Source: Paramacrobiotus metropolitanus (Eukaryota; Tardigrada; Eutardigrada; Parachela; Macrobiotidae). Taken from it: DNA of 64,000 nt. The notes under the pieces were generated by a model. That model searched no databases. It saw only the letters and a list, made by a program, of their open reading frames with translations, and was not told the origin of the DNA. The first letter of the stretch is position 1. Every line of letters starts with the position of its first letter. Below, piece after piece: positions 24,912 through 36,824 of the stretch. A program made the translations under genes and the position numbers. The stretch lies in contig NW_026570226.1 of the NCBI RefSeq assembly GCF_019649055.1, positions 310,001-374,000 on the forward strand, given 5' to 3'.

Positions 24912-26107
24912 CAACGTAAAAACAATCACTATAGGCTGGTTGGTCTTAATAAATGCCGGTCTGCTAAAAAATCGTAAAAGTAAACGCGTGTGTGCAGGTG
25001 TGCCGCAAGGTTCCATTCTTGGCCCGCTACTCTTCATTATTTATTTGAACGAACTGTTAAAAATCGATTTACGTTTACGGTTTACCCGATGTGCGGTTAG
25101 AAAGTTTCGCTGATGACACAATCTGCTACGCGATAGCGGACACGAAGTCTGAAGCAGCAAACAAAATAACTGCGGCGCTTCCATTAATTTGTGAGTGGTT
25201 TAATTTGAATCGTTTGGTAGTTAACGAAAAAAAGTCAAAATTGCTTATGGTTACATCTGCATACAGTCGGGATAAAAGTGTTGTGTCGGTTGATTTGAAT
25301 GGGCATAAGCTCGAACCGGAAGAGTCAGTAAAACACTTGGGAGTGATAATTGATAAGCATCAAATGGACTGATCAAATTAAAAAGGTCCAAAAAAGTGCA
25401 TATCATGGAATCGCCCTCATAAACAGTGTGAAAGACGCACTGCCGGTGCCCCAACGCGTTGGACTTTATCACGCATTTGTCCAGTCACATCTGGACCGTT
25501 GCTCCGTTGTATGGAGTGGTGCGCCTGCGTCCACGCTGGAGCCATTGGCTGTCGCGCAAAGAAAAGCTGTCCGAGCCATTGCCAATTTTCCTGAAACATC
25601 CGCTGCCCAGTTGATGGCACAATTTGGAATTGCACCGTTGTTTGAACGGTGGAAACACCAGGAAGCAACCTGGCTGTATAAAATTCTTCATCCTGAAAAG
25701 TTTCAAGTGCCGCACTACCTCACCGAAATGATCGTCGTGAAGCACTCGTCCAGCGCGTATAACCTTCGTCACGGAAACCGCACTTACATTGACGCGGAAG
25801 CAGCAACAAGGATAGGGAAGTCCACGTTGGCCTGGAGGCTCAACAACATCCGTACCCAACTGTGTGCGAACGGAAACGGCATCCTTGATAGTGCATCTCT
25901 CTTTGTTTTTCGTAATGCGCTTAAACGTTTTAACTTTGCTGCGTAACTTTCATTTTTTTACGATCTGTATGGCCTTTCTCTGACTTCCTTCACGTGCCAG
26001 ATTTGTGTTTTCTTGTGAGCCAGGTTTAAATTCCCACGCTAGAATACGATCCTAGTTTTTAATGGGTTACCTGCCTACCGCTTCAATAAACAATAAACAA
26101 ACAAAAA
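24912..26107 (+). mobile_element. 5'-truncated non-LTR retrotransposon (LINE) fragment, reverse transcriptase 3' half
   Basis: The fragment encodes the second half of a reverse transcriptase: GVPQGSILGPLLFIIYLNEL near 25000, then SFADDTICYA (catalytic FADD box) near 25100, LVVNEKKSKLLMV near 25220 and HLGVIID near 25340. A typical C-terminal region follows, ending at a stop codon near 25946. It is broken by frame changes near 25080 and 25355 and lacks its endonuclease and 5' part. The 3' end is an A-rich tail with AATAAA repeats before 26107. The layout resembles jockey/CR1-like clades, but no clade is assigned. No clear target-site duplication was found. Confidence 0.9.
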
Positions 26108-26200
26108 AATGGAAAACGAAAAATCAACAGTAGTCAGTACACACTACACAGTCGGTATCTCGGAGGTTCACTTTCAGTTAGGTGTGCAGTGGCGACTGGA

Positions 26201-27420
26201 CAGTAGTGCCCTGCAACGGACTAGAAAACTTCGTCCAGTCCGATCCAAACTTAAAAAATTTTATCCGAACCCAGTCCGACTCCGAATTCTAAAAATCGTA
26301 CTCCGACCAATCCGATCCGTAAATATTTTGGCCAATCCGAACCCACTCCGGTCCACTCCGAAAAATTTTTCAAAAGAATATTTACATAAAATTTTTTTTT
26401 ATATACATTAATGATGTGCATTTACTGTACTCGTACTTCTGCAGTAAAGGCACATCTTTACTGCTTATTAAAAAAATTGTTAAGGCCGTTTTGACGGTAA
26501 CAAGAGGGCTTCATACATTACAGTTTTCTGATCTTTTTTTGGCGTAAAAAAAGGTCACTTTAGAGGATTTTTAAAAAAAGTTCATGTAAATACGAAGTTT
26601 TCTTTAACAATACAGTGCAGACTGTGCAGTAGCATTTTGGGAAGGTATTAAACTGTCCGTATTGTCAGAAATCTGTATCAGAGCTTTTTTGTTGTGAACG
26701 GTTCAGCAACATGGTGGCCAGGGTCGAAAAGAGGGAAGGAAAATTAAAAGTAAGAATGTTTCTAAACGTCTTCAACTGCAAAAAATGGTAATCTCACGAA
26801 TTCAAACGCTTTTTAAGGTTTTGTTTAAACATATATAATATTATTATTATCCTACTCACCAGTATCGATCCAATTACTAGTGCTACAAGCCTACAACTAT
26901 AAAAACTGGGTAGCCGGTGCCCAGTTAAATTGTCTGAGCCGTAAATTACATGATGGAGAGCGTAATCGAAGTTAGTTATATAATTATCTGGTAGGGCCAT
27001 AACATTTAACAACGTTACAACAATCACAAAACATTCTAATACAGTATTAAAAAGTGACAAGAGAGTTAATAAAAGAAAGTAAAAGAGATTTGATAGCAGT
27101 TAGCAAGAGTACTCTGTATCTGTAGATACTTTGGTTTTACATATTTCAACACAAACGGAAGCCTCGCGCGAAGCGCGAACCTGACGAAGTTTTTTGTTTT
27201 CAAGTTGCGTGAAATTCAATAAAAATTAATTATTATTATTTATTTATCACGGATTATTCGGAGTCTTGATTGCATCCGCATCCGATCCGGTCAGATGCAC
27301 ATAAACTCCGAAACCACTCCTAATCCGAATTTTCCAGAGTGGACTCCGTCCAATCCGATCCGAAAATCGGAGTGGATACGGAGCGGTTCGGATTTACCAG
27401 TCCGGTGCAGGGCTCTACTG
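26201..27420. mobile_element. Non-autonomous hAT-like element with TCCGA-rich subterminal regions
   Basis: The left end reads CAGTAGTGCCCTGCA, and the right end, read inward on the opposite strand, is CAGTAGAGCCCTGCA. This is a hAT-style terminal inverted repeat beginning CAG. Next to both ends are dense clusters of TCCGA/TCCGAT and TCCACTCCG motifs in opposite orientations (26235-26370 and 27240-27400), like the transposase-binding repeats of hAT elements. The middle of the element is AT-rich with no transposase. An exact 8-bp target duplication is not visible, so the boundaries may be off by a few bases or the flanks have decayed. Confidence 0.7.
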
Positions 27421-27831
27421 GACAGGTACGATTGTACTGGTACAGTATATCAACTGCCGTCCGTCGTTCTGTCAGCTGCTCGTCAGACAAGCGCTCCGCT
27501 CACAGTTTCGCCATATCGTACACGCCAACACGGTGCTTTTTTATAAAAATTATTGCAATAAATTGGTCTTTATTCAATAAAATATCCGACAATAAATAAT
27601 CAACAGGCAGAAAACTTCTTGGAACAAAGTTAGGCCATGGCATAGTGCATACAGAGTGCACGAGCACGACACAACAGTGCTCACTGTCTTACCGTGCTTC
27701 GCAAAAAAAACTATATTAAATAAGACCGGAAAATTTACACCTGGAAACCAAACGAAACTTCGTAAACCGATACTTATCATTGAACAGGTAGAAATTTATC
27801 TTCCACAATTTTCACAATTAAACATTTAGCC
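27421..27831. other. Spacer between hAT-like element and villin
   Basis: This 411-bp stretch downstream of the villin stop codon has no supported gene. It contains the probable villin 3' untranslated region on the minus strand. Confidence 0.5.
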
Positions 27832-30800
27832 TTAAAACAGCCCAGCGGACTTCTTCAGAGCGGTTCGTTTCCAAGGCGGAAGCTGGCTGAAGTCATTGTA
27901 TGACATGCGGAATACTGCGCGGAAATCCTCTTCGTTAAGGTAAACCTGCAGCGTTAACGTTCATGTAATTTTTAAAGCTTGGCGATCAATTAAAACTTTA
28001 CAGCGAACATATATATAAATTCTTCAGCAAATATTTTCATGGCCTCATAAAAAATAATTTAATAGTGGTACTCGTGGTCATTTTTAACCTCTTTGCTCTG
28101 CGCGTCCACTCCCTCCGGTAACTCTTCCGATGCCATAGAACGCAGACGACTTAAAGGGAATTTTGGTACACCACCAGCGCTAACCTACAATAACGCCGCA
28201 GCATAATTATACTTGTATCTGTTACATTTAGGTCTCTTTAATAGGCAGAAAGTTACTAAACGGAACTTTGAGTGTAAGTTTAGTAACAAGCTAGTTGCAA
28301 ACATGTAATTAACAGAAATTAGCAAAAAAAAAGAAAAGACCGCAGACTTTCACAGTACAGAGTCTACAGACTAATATAGATACATCAATGAGATCTTCGC
28401 AACGGAGTTACGGAAATCACTTCGAAGAAGCTGCGCTACTGCACAAAAATTACAGCAACACTAAACTTTTCTGCAGAATGCTGTTATACACGTTGCAATG
28501 GTCCGTGGTTAGCTCGACATACAGTACTCGTACCTGTCGCTCCAAATTAATATTCACGGGAGCACTTCCGCTGGGAACGGATCTCTCTCCATCCGCTGGT
28601 CGCTTCTAAATGAAGGCAATTGCTTTTTCAATCGAAGTGTTGTTATGACCTTTCGAGAGAACTCATAGAGCTTTTAGTTACCGTCCAACGCGAATTGTCC
28701 CAAATACCAAAAAATCCAGAGAAATTCGGCGGCTCATAACCTTGTTTGATGCGCATAATCGGTGTCGAATCATCGCGCCCCATTGGATCCGTACGCAAAT
28801 AATCCTATTCCAAATAAAATAATCTCTCATGAAACTTCGAGTGGTCAAAACCATATATACAGCAGAAAGATGATTCACCTTTGCGATTTCCTCGGCTTTC
28901 TTTTTTTCTTCCGCATTTGCACCATCACCAATCCACATGAAAATGGCATCACCCGTGTCCAGCAGCATCACATCGTCAGCAATCAAGTCGTCCTGGTTGA
29001 AATCCACAATTTCCTCCACGCTGAATCGTCCGCTGGCATTAGAGCAATGGAACAAACGTGGTTTACGTTCTGGGGCCGCTTCTTGTAGGCGCTTTTCACT
29101 GGCATACGGCTCCTTCCCACCAATAGCTTCCCAAAAATCCGGTTTTTCACTGCCTTCAAAAATCATCACCGATTCGCGTGGCGATTTGCTAGCGATCAGT
29201 TTCGCAGCTTCTCGCTCATCACCGGTTGAGCCCTGTTAGATATATGAAACTGGATAAAGTAGATGCACAATAGCAACATAATGCTTTTACTAATGCACAG
29301 TAGCAACATAATACAACATAATGCTTTTTTTATGCTAAGTAAAAGCATTATGGTAGCGACACTTGAATGCAATAATTCAAACCTCAAAGCTGCATCAGTA
29401 ATATAAAAAATGTTTGCAATCGGCAATGGTAGCCAAAATTAAACCACAAAGGTAGCAGTTAACGCAGTAGTTGCGTGAAAAAGTAAATAACGCTGCTTCA
29501 AATGCGGACACTTTTTTGTGCGTGCTCACCTTTCCAGCCCAAATATACACGGATGCTTTCGTGAACAAGACAAAAACATCATTGGAATTTAGGGATGATG
29601 CTTTTCGTGGCACCTCGATGGCTTTCGTATCGAACTTTGAATAACCGCGAACATGCAGCAAGAAGGTGTCCTTGACGCCCTGCTCGTCTTTTTGGTTGCT
29701 GTTGGCGAAACCACTTGCCCTACCACCCTATGCAGCAAACATTTTCGTAACTATGTTTCTTTCGTTGCCGCTAAGAAAACCCGATAAAAATAACCACAGA
29801 AAACTTAGTCAACTCACCTCAAAAATCACCATTTTTCCCTTGAACATGGCCATGAAATGAGGCGGTTCTTTGCCCTGGACGACACGCACTTGTACCGGCT
29901 CGCCTGCATATTGGTCATCCATCTCAATGGTTTTCAAAGCCGCTGTTCCCTGCTCATCCGCTGTAGATTTTGCCCCAATCCAGTAATATATAATGTGACA
30001 TTCTGCCGATCCCCGGAAATAAGTGTACAATATGACGTAGCAATCTCCTGCATAGAACGCGCCGTAGTATTTTGGGTCGATCGGCTTCAGGTCAAAGTTT
30101 TCCGCCCGCCAAATCTGTTTTGTTCCGGATCCATCGTCCACCATCTGACTGCTGGCTGCCAAGGCGGGATTGTCGTGCAGTGTAGAAGCATCGAATTGGG
30201 TCTGAACTGTTTGAGCTGAACAAAAATAATATTTTTTTTAATGAAGTTCACTACTAGTACACTAAAATTTAAAAAGTAAAATATTATGTTAATGTGAATG
30301 TACAAGCAGTCTGCTGACTCTGCTTCCACGTACCGATTCGGTTAAATGAATGACCTTTGCTAAGACCGGTGCCGGCAACCTGGTGCTTTTCATGCCAACC
30401 CTTAAATAAACCTTTAAATTCTACTGGTTCGCCACCGTCGATAACGCGAACAATGGGTGTTCCAGGAGGATATCCTTTTTTGTTAATGAACCCCTAAAAT
30501 CCAAAGTTAAACTGCAAGGCTAAATCAAGTAACCAGCACTGTTTTACAAATAATCACCTGTGCGTTACGCATCGCTTCAGTCCGCTCGGTTTTTGTGGCC
30601 TTCTTACCGATCCACACCCAAATACCATGCTTCTGGTTGTCAATGATGAAGCTGTCCTAGAAATATCGAAAAATACTAACATACTGCTTCCAGACAAACT
30701 ATTCCCGGAAAAACGCACATTCTGATCCAGGTCCGTCTGAAGCAAAGGACCGTTTTTTATTTCCACAACTTCGAATGTGCCATGCGCATCGGAACATCTG

Positions 30801-32493
30801 GTAACAAACGGTTTCATTTATTTATATAGTGTTAGCGCCAAAATATGGAACGTTTCGATCTCCGCAACAGATAGGGCGTGCTTTCACCAACCGGTAGAGC
30901 TTCAGCTGTTCAACGGAAAGTCGTTCATGGGTCGCATCATCTTCATCTTTCGTAGCGGCGCCTAAAGCTTTTTTGTCCAATGGCAAGAATTCGGAAAAGG
31001 CCTTAAATATGATACCGCAAAAAGTAATTACAAACCACAGTAAATCAAAATTAAAATTATCTTGCAAGTCTTTATTACACTATTATCTTATGAAGTTATC
31101 TTGCATGAGTTTAATTATCTCTGATGAGTAACGACAAACATATTTCTGGTTTTTTGTATGCAGTACCTCCTTTTCATCGGATGGCAAGTCGTTTTCTTCG
31201 CCATCCTCAACGGTGACAATTTGTCCACCACCGCGCTCCGTTCGGATCTTCTGCGTCAGCTTTGAGCCTTGCATTTTTTCGTAATTGTTGGCGCTCTTTC
31301 CATACCACACAAATTGTATATTTTTGGTGCTCAGTACAAACACATCGCCTTCATTCATAGACGACCAGGAAATACTGCGCAACTACAGAAATATGAAAAC
31401 TGTACTGTAGTTCATCTGGGCAAATACTTTGTTGTTGTGTCTAATTTGTCGATGCGCATTTTCATCTAAAAAATACCTCGCGGAAGATTGGACGTCGCTT
31501 GCCCTTCACTTGATATAATTTCGGTTTGATGGTCAACTCCACATGAGAAAGACCGGAACCGACTCCGCCTTCCATGTATCTGAAAATAACCGTTTAAAGT
31601 TTCTGTTAAGTAACGCCTTTTAATTAAGAAAGTTTTGCCAAAGGGAGGTCAGGGAACACCTTATGCCACCCGGAAAGTAGCCTCGGAAGCGTTCGGACTC
31701 CGAGCCCTGCACTTCGCGATGCTGAATCGGCGTGCCACCCAGCAAATCATCCAGTTCCACTGTTTTGATAGCCGAAACGCCCGCTTCGTCCTAAACATCA
31801 ACATTTGTTGAAACTCAGAATTTTAACGTGCATTAAATATGACATGTCCGCCATAACAGTACTGATTTAATTTAAAGTTTTCTTAAATTACTGGGAACGA
31901 TAGCGGCTTCTGACAACGTTTAAGGTGAAATACAGTACACGTACTTGTGAAGCATGCTCTCCAAGCCAAAAATGGATTCGCATATCCGGAAGACCTCGTA
32001 TTTCCCGGGACTGTTTTTAAAAAAATTATTAATTTAAAATTTTGCGTCATTGTGGTGTTTCTTACCTTTACGTTAATACCAGGCGCTTGGGAATTATCGC
32101 AAGCCTGAAATAAAGGAAGTGCCAGATATTCGACGGGCTACGCAGTGGTCAACAACGCTGCACGATACCGAAAATATGATGTAACAATCTCCACTGTAGA
32201 AGCTGCCATATTGCTCCTTTGGGACAGGGACAAGCTGCAGTTTCTGCGAATGCATTGTAAATCACAAAAGTTAGTCTAATAATAACAATTGTCTTAACCG
32301 TTAACGTTAGCAATAAATTGTAGACCCGTCAAAAAGCATTACACAATCTACCTTGTACAAAGGAAGCTCAAACCAAAATCCGTACCTCTACACGCCAGAT
32401 GAGAAATGCTGCGTGTCCTTTTTGAATGGAGCGAAATGCCGGATCGATGACAGGTACATCCTTTTTGGCTGGAGCGGGAGTTTCGGGAGCCAT
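27832..32493 (-). CDS. VIL1: Villin (six gelsolin repeats plus headpiece)
   Basis: Villin caps, severs and bundles actin filaments under Ca2+ and phosphoinositide control. The start codon at 32493-32491 begins [20 protein letters not shown] in exon 32386-32493. Gelsolin segments follow in order: [14 protein letters not shown] near 32200, [19 protein letters not shown] near 31980, [20 protein letters not shown] near 31700, [16 protein letters not shown] near 31350, [19 protein letters not shown] near 30600, [19 protein letters not shown] and [20 protein letters not shown] at 30000-30160, [20 protein letters not shown] near 29570, and [19 protein letters not shown] near 28970. The last exon encodes the headpiece, ending [13 protein letters not shown] (stop 27834-27832). 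The usual KKEKGLF end is KKSAGLF here, so the actin-contacting charge pattern is altered. About 16 exons are present. The presence of a headpiece favours villin/advillin over gelsolin. Confidence 0.96.
29262..29360. repeat. Short tandem/inverted repeat in a villin intron
   Basis: The unit ATGCACARTAGCAACATAATGC occurs twice in tandem with variation. It is followed by an inverted copy of the AACATAATGC..TTTT part, so the single-stranded form could fold into a hairpin. It may be a remnant of a small MITE. Confidence 0.5.
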
Positions 32494-33312
32494 CTTGAAT
32501 GCAGCTGTGCACACTGATAAACTGGAGCTACAGTTAACTACGAATCACCTTCGCCCACAAAAAAACACAAATCCAGATAAGACCGTGCACTGCGTGCTGC
32601 AATGGAACAGATGCTTGGTTCTGCTGGGCGAATACTATACTGACATGTGAAATCTGTTTTACCGTCGACAGCATAGCTTTCTCTTTGCAGTCGATTGTTC
32701 AAAAAGTGTTATCAGTGCTTCTAATGCGAATTATCTTAAATCGTATTGATGTGTATGTACTTGCATATTGCCACCCGCCACCGGTATATCCCGTCATTGT
32801 TAATCTTACAACTTCCAACAATAGAGCCATCTGGTTATCTTCGTCTTATCGCAGTACAGAATACACACTGTTTAGAGCCCGATATTACCAAATTCTTCGG
32901 TCAGGCCTTTGCAATATTTGTGCGTCAATAAGCGTTCAATTTATTGTAACTGAAGCATTCGCAATTTGCAACAATTGGGCACAAAGTCTAGGTACTGCAC
33001 ATATGCGGCAAATATTAAAATATCTCCAATTTGAACGTACGCCGCATAAACAGAAATGCCCAGAGTGGTGTAAACAAATATCCATATTGTAAGTAAGTAC
33101 ACTATGCAATAAATGGCCGTTATTACGAGTACAGTACATGCAAAGCATACAATTAGAACACCCATTAATATAACTTTTACAAATTATATTTGCACACTAG
33201 GCTCAATAATTTCAGGCTTCCACTATAAACATACAATGTTTCCGAATGTTTAAAATCGAAGCTCACGTTATAATTATTGTCAACGAAAGCGATACTTTTG
33301 TGGGTGTCAACA
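32494..33312. other. Spacer between acetyltransferase and villin
   Basis: An open frame on the plus strand (32685-33092) has no family resemblance and no supporting context. The stretch probably contains the villin promoter and the acetyltransferase 3' end. A TACGAGTA octamer lies at 33124-33131. Confidence 0.5.
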
Positions 33313-34116
33313 TTAAAGTTGCCCTTCTTTTGTCTCGATCTCATTTGCATCAGCGCTGCGTGCCAGCATTTCCAGAACCTTTTTGCCCAGCTTCCCATGA
33401 ACCAAACCTTCATTCTCATCCTTCTCGTTTCCTTCTTTTTTATCACTCACATTGACACTTTCCTGAAAAACTTTTCCACCACTTTTATCACGAAATACGT
33501 TCAGCTTCAGCTCATCACAGCCCTTCTCCAGCGTGCACTTGCAGACATTAGCGAACAGCCGTTTTCCAATATCTGACTGGCGATAGCCCGGCTCGACGTA
33601 GATATCCTCCAACAACATACTCTTTCCCTCCCAAGAAGAATACAAAAAGTGATACAGTGCATATGCCACAATTTTGCTGCTCTTCATTTCCTGCGCGACA
33701 TGCGCGAAAACAACGGGTGCATCGCGCCGGCTGGCAGGGAAAGCGTCCAGCCGGAGACGCTCTGGAGTAATGGATGGTCCACGCGGAAATCCCAGACTAC
33801 GGGCGAGTTCGTAAATGCGAGCACAAATTCCATCGCAGTCTTCGGGTATGGCGGGTCGCACGTTGACGATAATGGGACACGCCTCATCCGGCTTTGCAGT
33901 CACCGACGTCATCCATGTTGTAGCATTTGTTCCATCTGAATCTGCCGTATTTGTACTGGACAGAGAAATGCTTACAGGCAGTACTAAACCTAACGGGGAG
34001 GCGAAAGTGCTAAACAAAGAGGTTAGGGTACTGGGATATGGGATTGTGAACTGCGGAAACAGGGGAACACCTATGCCTTCCTGGGAAGAGGTCTGCGGAA
34101 GCGTCGGCTCGGGAAT
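33313..34116 (-). CDS. GNAT acetyltransferase resembling spermidine/spermine (thialysine) N-acetyltransferase
   Basis: The frame reads IIVNVRPAIPEDCDGICARIYELA, the usual SSAT start, then KSSKIVAYALYHFLYSSWEGKSMLLEDIYVEPGYRQSDIGKRLF, which covers beta-4/5 and the acetyl-CoA loop. SSAT-family enzymes acetylate polyamines or related amines in the cytosol. The most natural start is Met at 33912-33910, giving 199 residues. The frame stays open further upstream to a possible acceptor at 34116, so an upstream exon adding a Ser/Thr/Pro-rich leader is also possible. Oddly, the conserved WN..A..FY...GA block after the CoA loop is replaced by FRDKSGG..FQESVNV, with Phe where the catalytic Tyr normally sits, and a charged Lys/Glu-rich tail follows. 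It may therefore be a divergent or inactive member. The family is likely; the substrate is unknown. Confidence 0.8.
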   Translation of the reverse strand: MPEPTLPQTSSQEGIGVPLFPQFTIPYPSTLTSLFSTFASPLGLVLPVSISLSSTNTADSDGTNATTWMTSVTAKPDEACPIIVNVRPAIPEDCDGICARIYELARSLGFPRGPSITPERLRLDAFPASRRDAPVVFAHVAQEMKSSKIVAYALYHFLYSSWEGKSMLLEDIYVEPGYRQSDIGKRLFANVCKCTLEKGCDELKLNVFRDKSGGKVFQESVNVSDKKEGNEKDENEGLVHGKLGKKVLEMLARSADANEIETKEGQL

Positions 34117-34691
34117 CTGCAACCAGCAACATTACGCAAAAACATAACATGCAAGGCCAACGCAAGGCCAACGGATTCGGTAGAAATGTACGATACTCGT
34201 ACTTCTATGCAGGTTACAGAATATCTATATTCAGAGGTGTTAATGTTAATATGTAAAAATATATATAACTCCGTGCCGCAAAAGTTGTAAACGAAATACC
34301 TAGTAGGCTTGTACATAAGTACTGACGAGTGAGTAGTTAATGAAGGAACGTATATAAATACTATATATCTATATACTCATTATACTGTAGACATAAATCT
34401 TGTGACACATATTATAATGTGACATATTCGCAACGAATCCGGTGCATATCTTAAAAACAACCTAAATCGCAACCACCAACCTTTTTTTAACAACCTAAAT
34501 CGCAGATAAAATTACGAGTTAATAAACTTAATAAACTTATATAATAATCGGTAATAAACTTCGTAAATTCGAAACTTCCATGGCTGACGCACGACAAAAA
34601 CAACGAAACAAGCTGGTCCCGCAGTCGCACACCGCATAATCGTTCGAGTTTCATTTTTAGCGGCGTTTGTATTTCCCTATTACAGTAACGC
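34117..34691. other. Spacer with decayed transposon sequence
   Basis: This AT-rich stretch sits between the acetyltransferase and the Tc1/mariner fragment. A minus-strand frame in its right part (about 34560-34690) contains REIQTPLKMKLERL, reminiscent of the linker that follows the DNA-binding domain in mariner transposases, so the transposon remnant probably extends into it. A TACTCGTA octamer lies at 34194-34201. Confidence 0.45.
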
Positions 34692-35087
34692 TCACGCGTG
34701 CCGTACCGGTGCGTTACTCTGTGTTCCAACCGATCCTTTCAGTCGTGACTTCCGGGCTTCTCTTAAGCGACGAGCAATTGTTGAGAACCCAATCTTACCA
34801 ATGGTTTTCTCCAGTTCGATTTTGGCTGCATTCTTCGTGAGGTTCTTGTTGTTCTCGAATAATTCCAGAATCTGTTGATCCTGTTCCGGTGTCGTTTTCC
34901 GCTTGCAGCCCATTTGTCGAGGATTGGCAGGTTCTCCTGATTCGGGGTCGAAATTTTTCATGATGTAACAAACCCAACGCTTGCTATGACCAAACATAGC
35001 TCCGATGGTAGTGTAGCTTTCCTTCTGAGATTGGAGCCGATGTACAAGCTTGGCAACTTCTGGACTTATACACTTCCTCTTTCCCAT
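34692..35087 (-). pseudogene. Tc1/mariner transposase fragment, N-terminal helix-turn-helix domains only
   Basis: A 131-residue frame begins MGKRKCISPEVAKLVHRL, followed by SYTTIGAMFGHSKRWVCYIMK, TTPEQDQQILELFENNKNLT and IGKIGFSTIARRLREA. These are the two paired-like helix-turn-helix domains that bind the terminal repeats of Tc1/mariner elements. The catalytic DDE/DDD half is missing. The frame ends just before the linker, and related sequence continues in another frame to about 34560, so the copy is frameshifted and truncated. No matching terminal inverted repeats were found. Confidence 0.85.
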
Positions 35088-36824
35088 GATGTTACAGTAT
35101 TGTTAATAAATGGGGCGCCGGCCAGTGGCCATACGAAATTTTCAAGGATGAGTGACGGTACGAAACTTTTCGTTACAGGGGAGTAACCACTTTAATGGCA
35201 ACAGCGCGAGGAACCCCCTGAGTTATTTATTAGTCATAAATATTCCGACACCCGTGTCCGCCGTATGTGTAGTTGTGTACAGGCGAAGTCGAAGTATAGT
35301 TCCCAGCGACACCGACTTAAAGCGCAACATGCAACAGGACTTTGACTCATAAGTGAGTCACAGTAGTAGTTTTGCCGTTTCAGGCTTTCGTTAATTATCT
35401 TTAGTATAGTTTAGTTTTTTCTCTTTAGCGTTTTTTTCTCACTTTTTGGCGATAAAGTGGTATACCTGGAGCCAGGAGGGATCACATTCACAGCCATAAA
35501 TAACTGTTCGACGACGGGCCGTTAATTCGTGTAACTTTATTACCTGGACGCCATAATAGCCACTAAACGCATGAAAGGTAAGGAACGGTTACGAAACCTC
35601 CCACTGGAATACGGAATCGTACAGCGCGTAGTAAGCTGTCTTGAATGATTAGTGGACGAAAAGGTTTGCGAGAACTCTTTTTGACACACGATTTGGCACT
35701 GGCCACTGTTTACTTTTTCCATGCGTGTGTGTGCCGTATGTGTGTGGGAGATAACCATTACCGTTTGCAAGTGGCTCTTTGAAGTTAGAATAACTTGTCA
35801 TTCCTGACGATGTAGGCTTTACAGTTTACCGAATGACGTTTTAGGATGAAATCTTGATTGCGGAGGCCCTACAAACTTGAGGGAAAACGGTCAGTTCTTA
35901 TTGACGCTGGGATTATTGTGTTAACAAGGGTAAGCTAAAGAAGCTCGTTTAAATTTTGGTTTTTTTGCAAAATTGCATCACACAGCCATCGCATCTGGCA
36001 AAATACTTCGCTGAAGTGGCCACGCTACGTTTTTTTTATTTTGCCTAATTTCTGCTTTTTTCACAGTTTTGTCACTTTTGTGCTCCCCCAGTCTTTTCGC
36101 TAGAATGTTATGTTTGACTCATTTTTGTGCCAGTTGCTGAGTTCCCTTGAATGTTATTTTGCAATCACAGAATAGTAGTTTTATTACTTTTGTAACTCGC
36201 TTTTAAACATGGGTGCAGTTTTGGAGGTTTGTTTACAAAGGTGAACAGCGGCTTGAGCCAGGCTTCTTAACTTTTGTTTATACGTCTCCAGATGATGACG
36301 CGTTGATAATGTATCGCATTTTCATTTTATGCAAAAACTATAATAACCACTATAAGGCGTTAAAGCGCGTAAAATGTACATACCAACTGTACTTTGAAAA
36401 GTGGACGAGCGAATTTGATATGGTTGGCGACTTGTGATACTTTGAGACTATTAATCCGATAAAATGTTCTGTACTTTTTCTATGAATTATCCGCTGGATT
36501 AGATTTGTGAACAATAAACCTAATTCATATTCGCATAGCACACGATTACATAACGACCGCATTAACGCGGCACTTGAAACCGAGCGAAATTGGGTGCCGT
36601 TTTGTAAACGATAAACAAAACTTCGATAGAAGTATGCATTTTTCACTTTTAGTGCGTTTAGCACGTGGAATTTCGTAATCTCAGCACTCTACTGCGGCGC
36701 CGTTGAAGGCTGATTAAGTAGAGAACTGTCAAGTGCAAACCTAGTTCTGATTTTTCGGAAACCGGGATTTATTTGGCTTGCTGTTTTCTGTTCACTGTAT
36801 TTTTGCTCGCAGCAGTATTAAACC
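35088..36824. other. Spacer upstream of PACSIN, no gene found
   Basis: This 1.7-kb stretch contains no recognised coding sequence. A minus-strand frame at 36350-36664 and a plus-strand frame at 36213-36437 overlap each other and look random. The promoter and 5' untranslated region of PACSIN should lie towards the right end. Confidence 0.5.

Noticed and set aside
32685-33092. Plus-strand open frame of 135 codons
   Set aside because: It has no domain, its composition looks like translated AT-rich spacer, and it lies in the promoter region of villin on the opposite strand.
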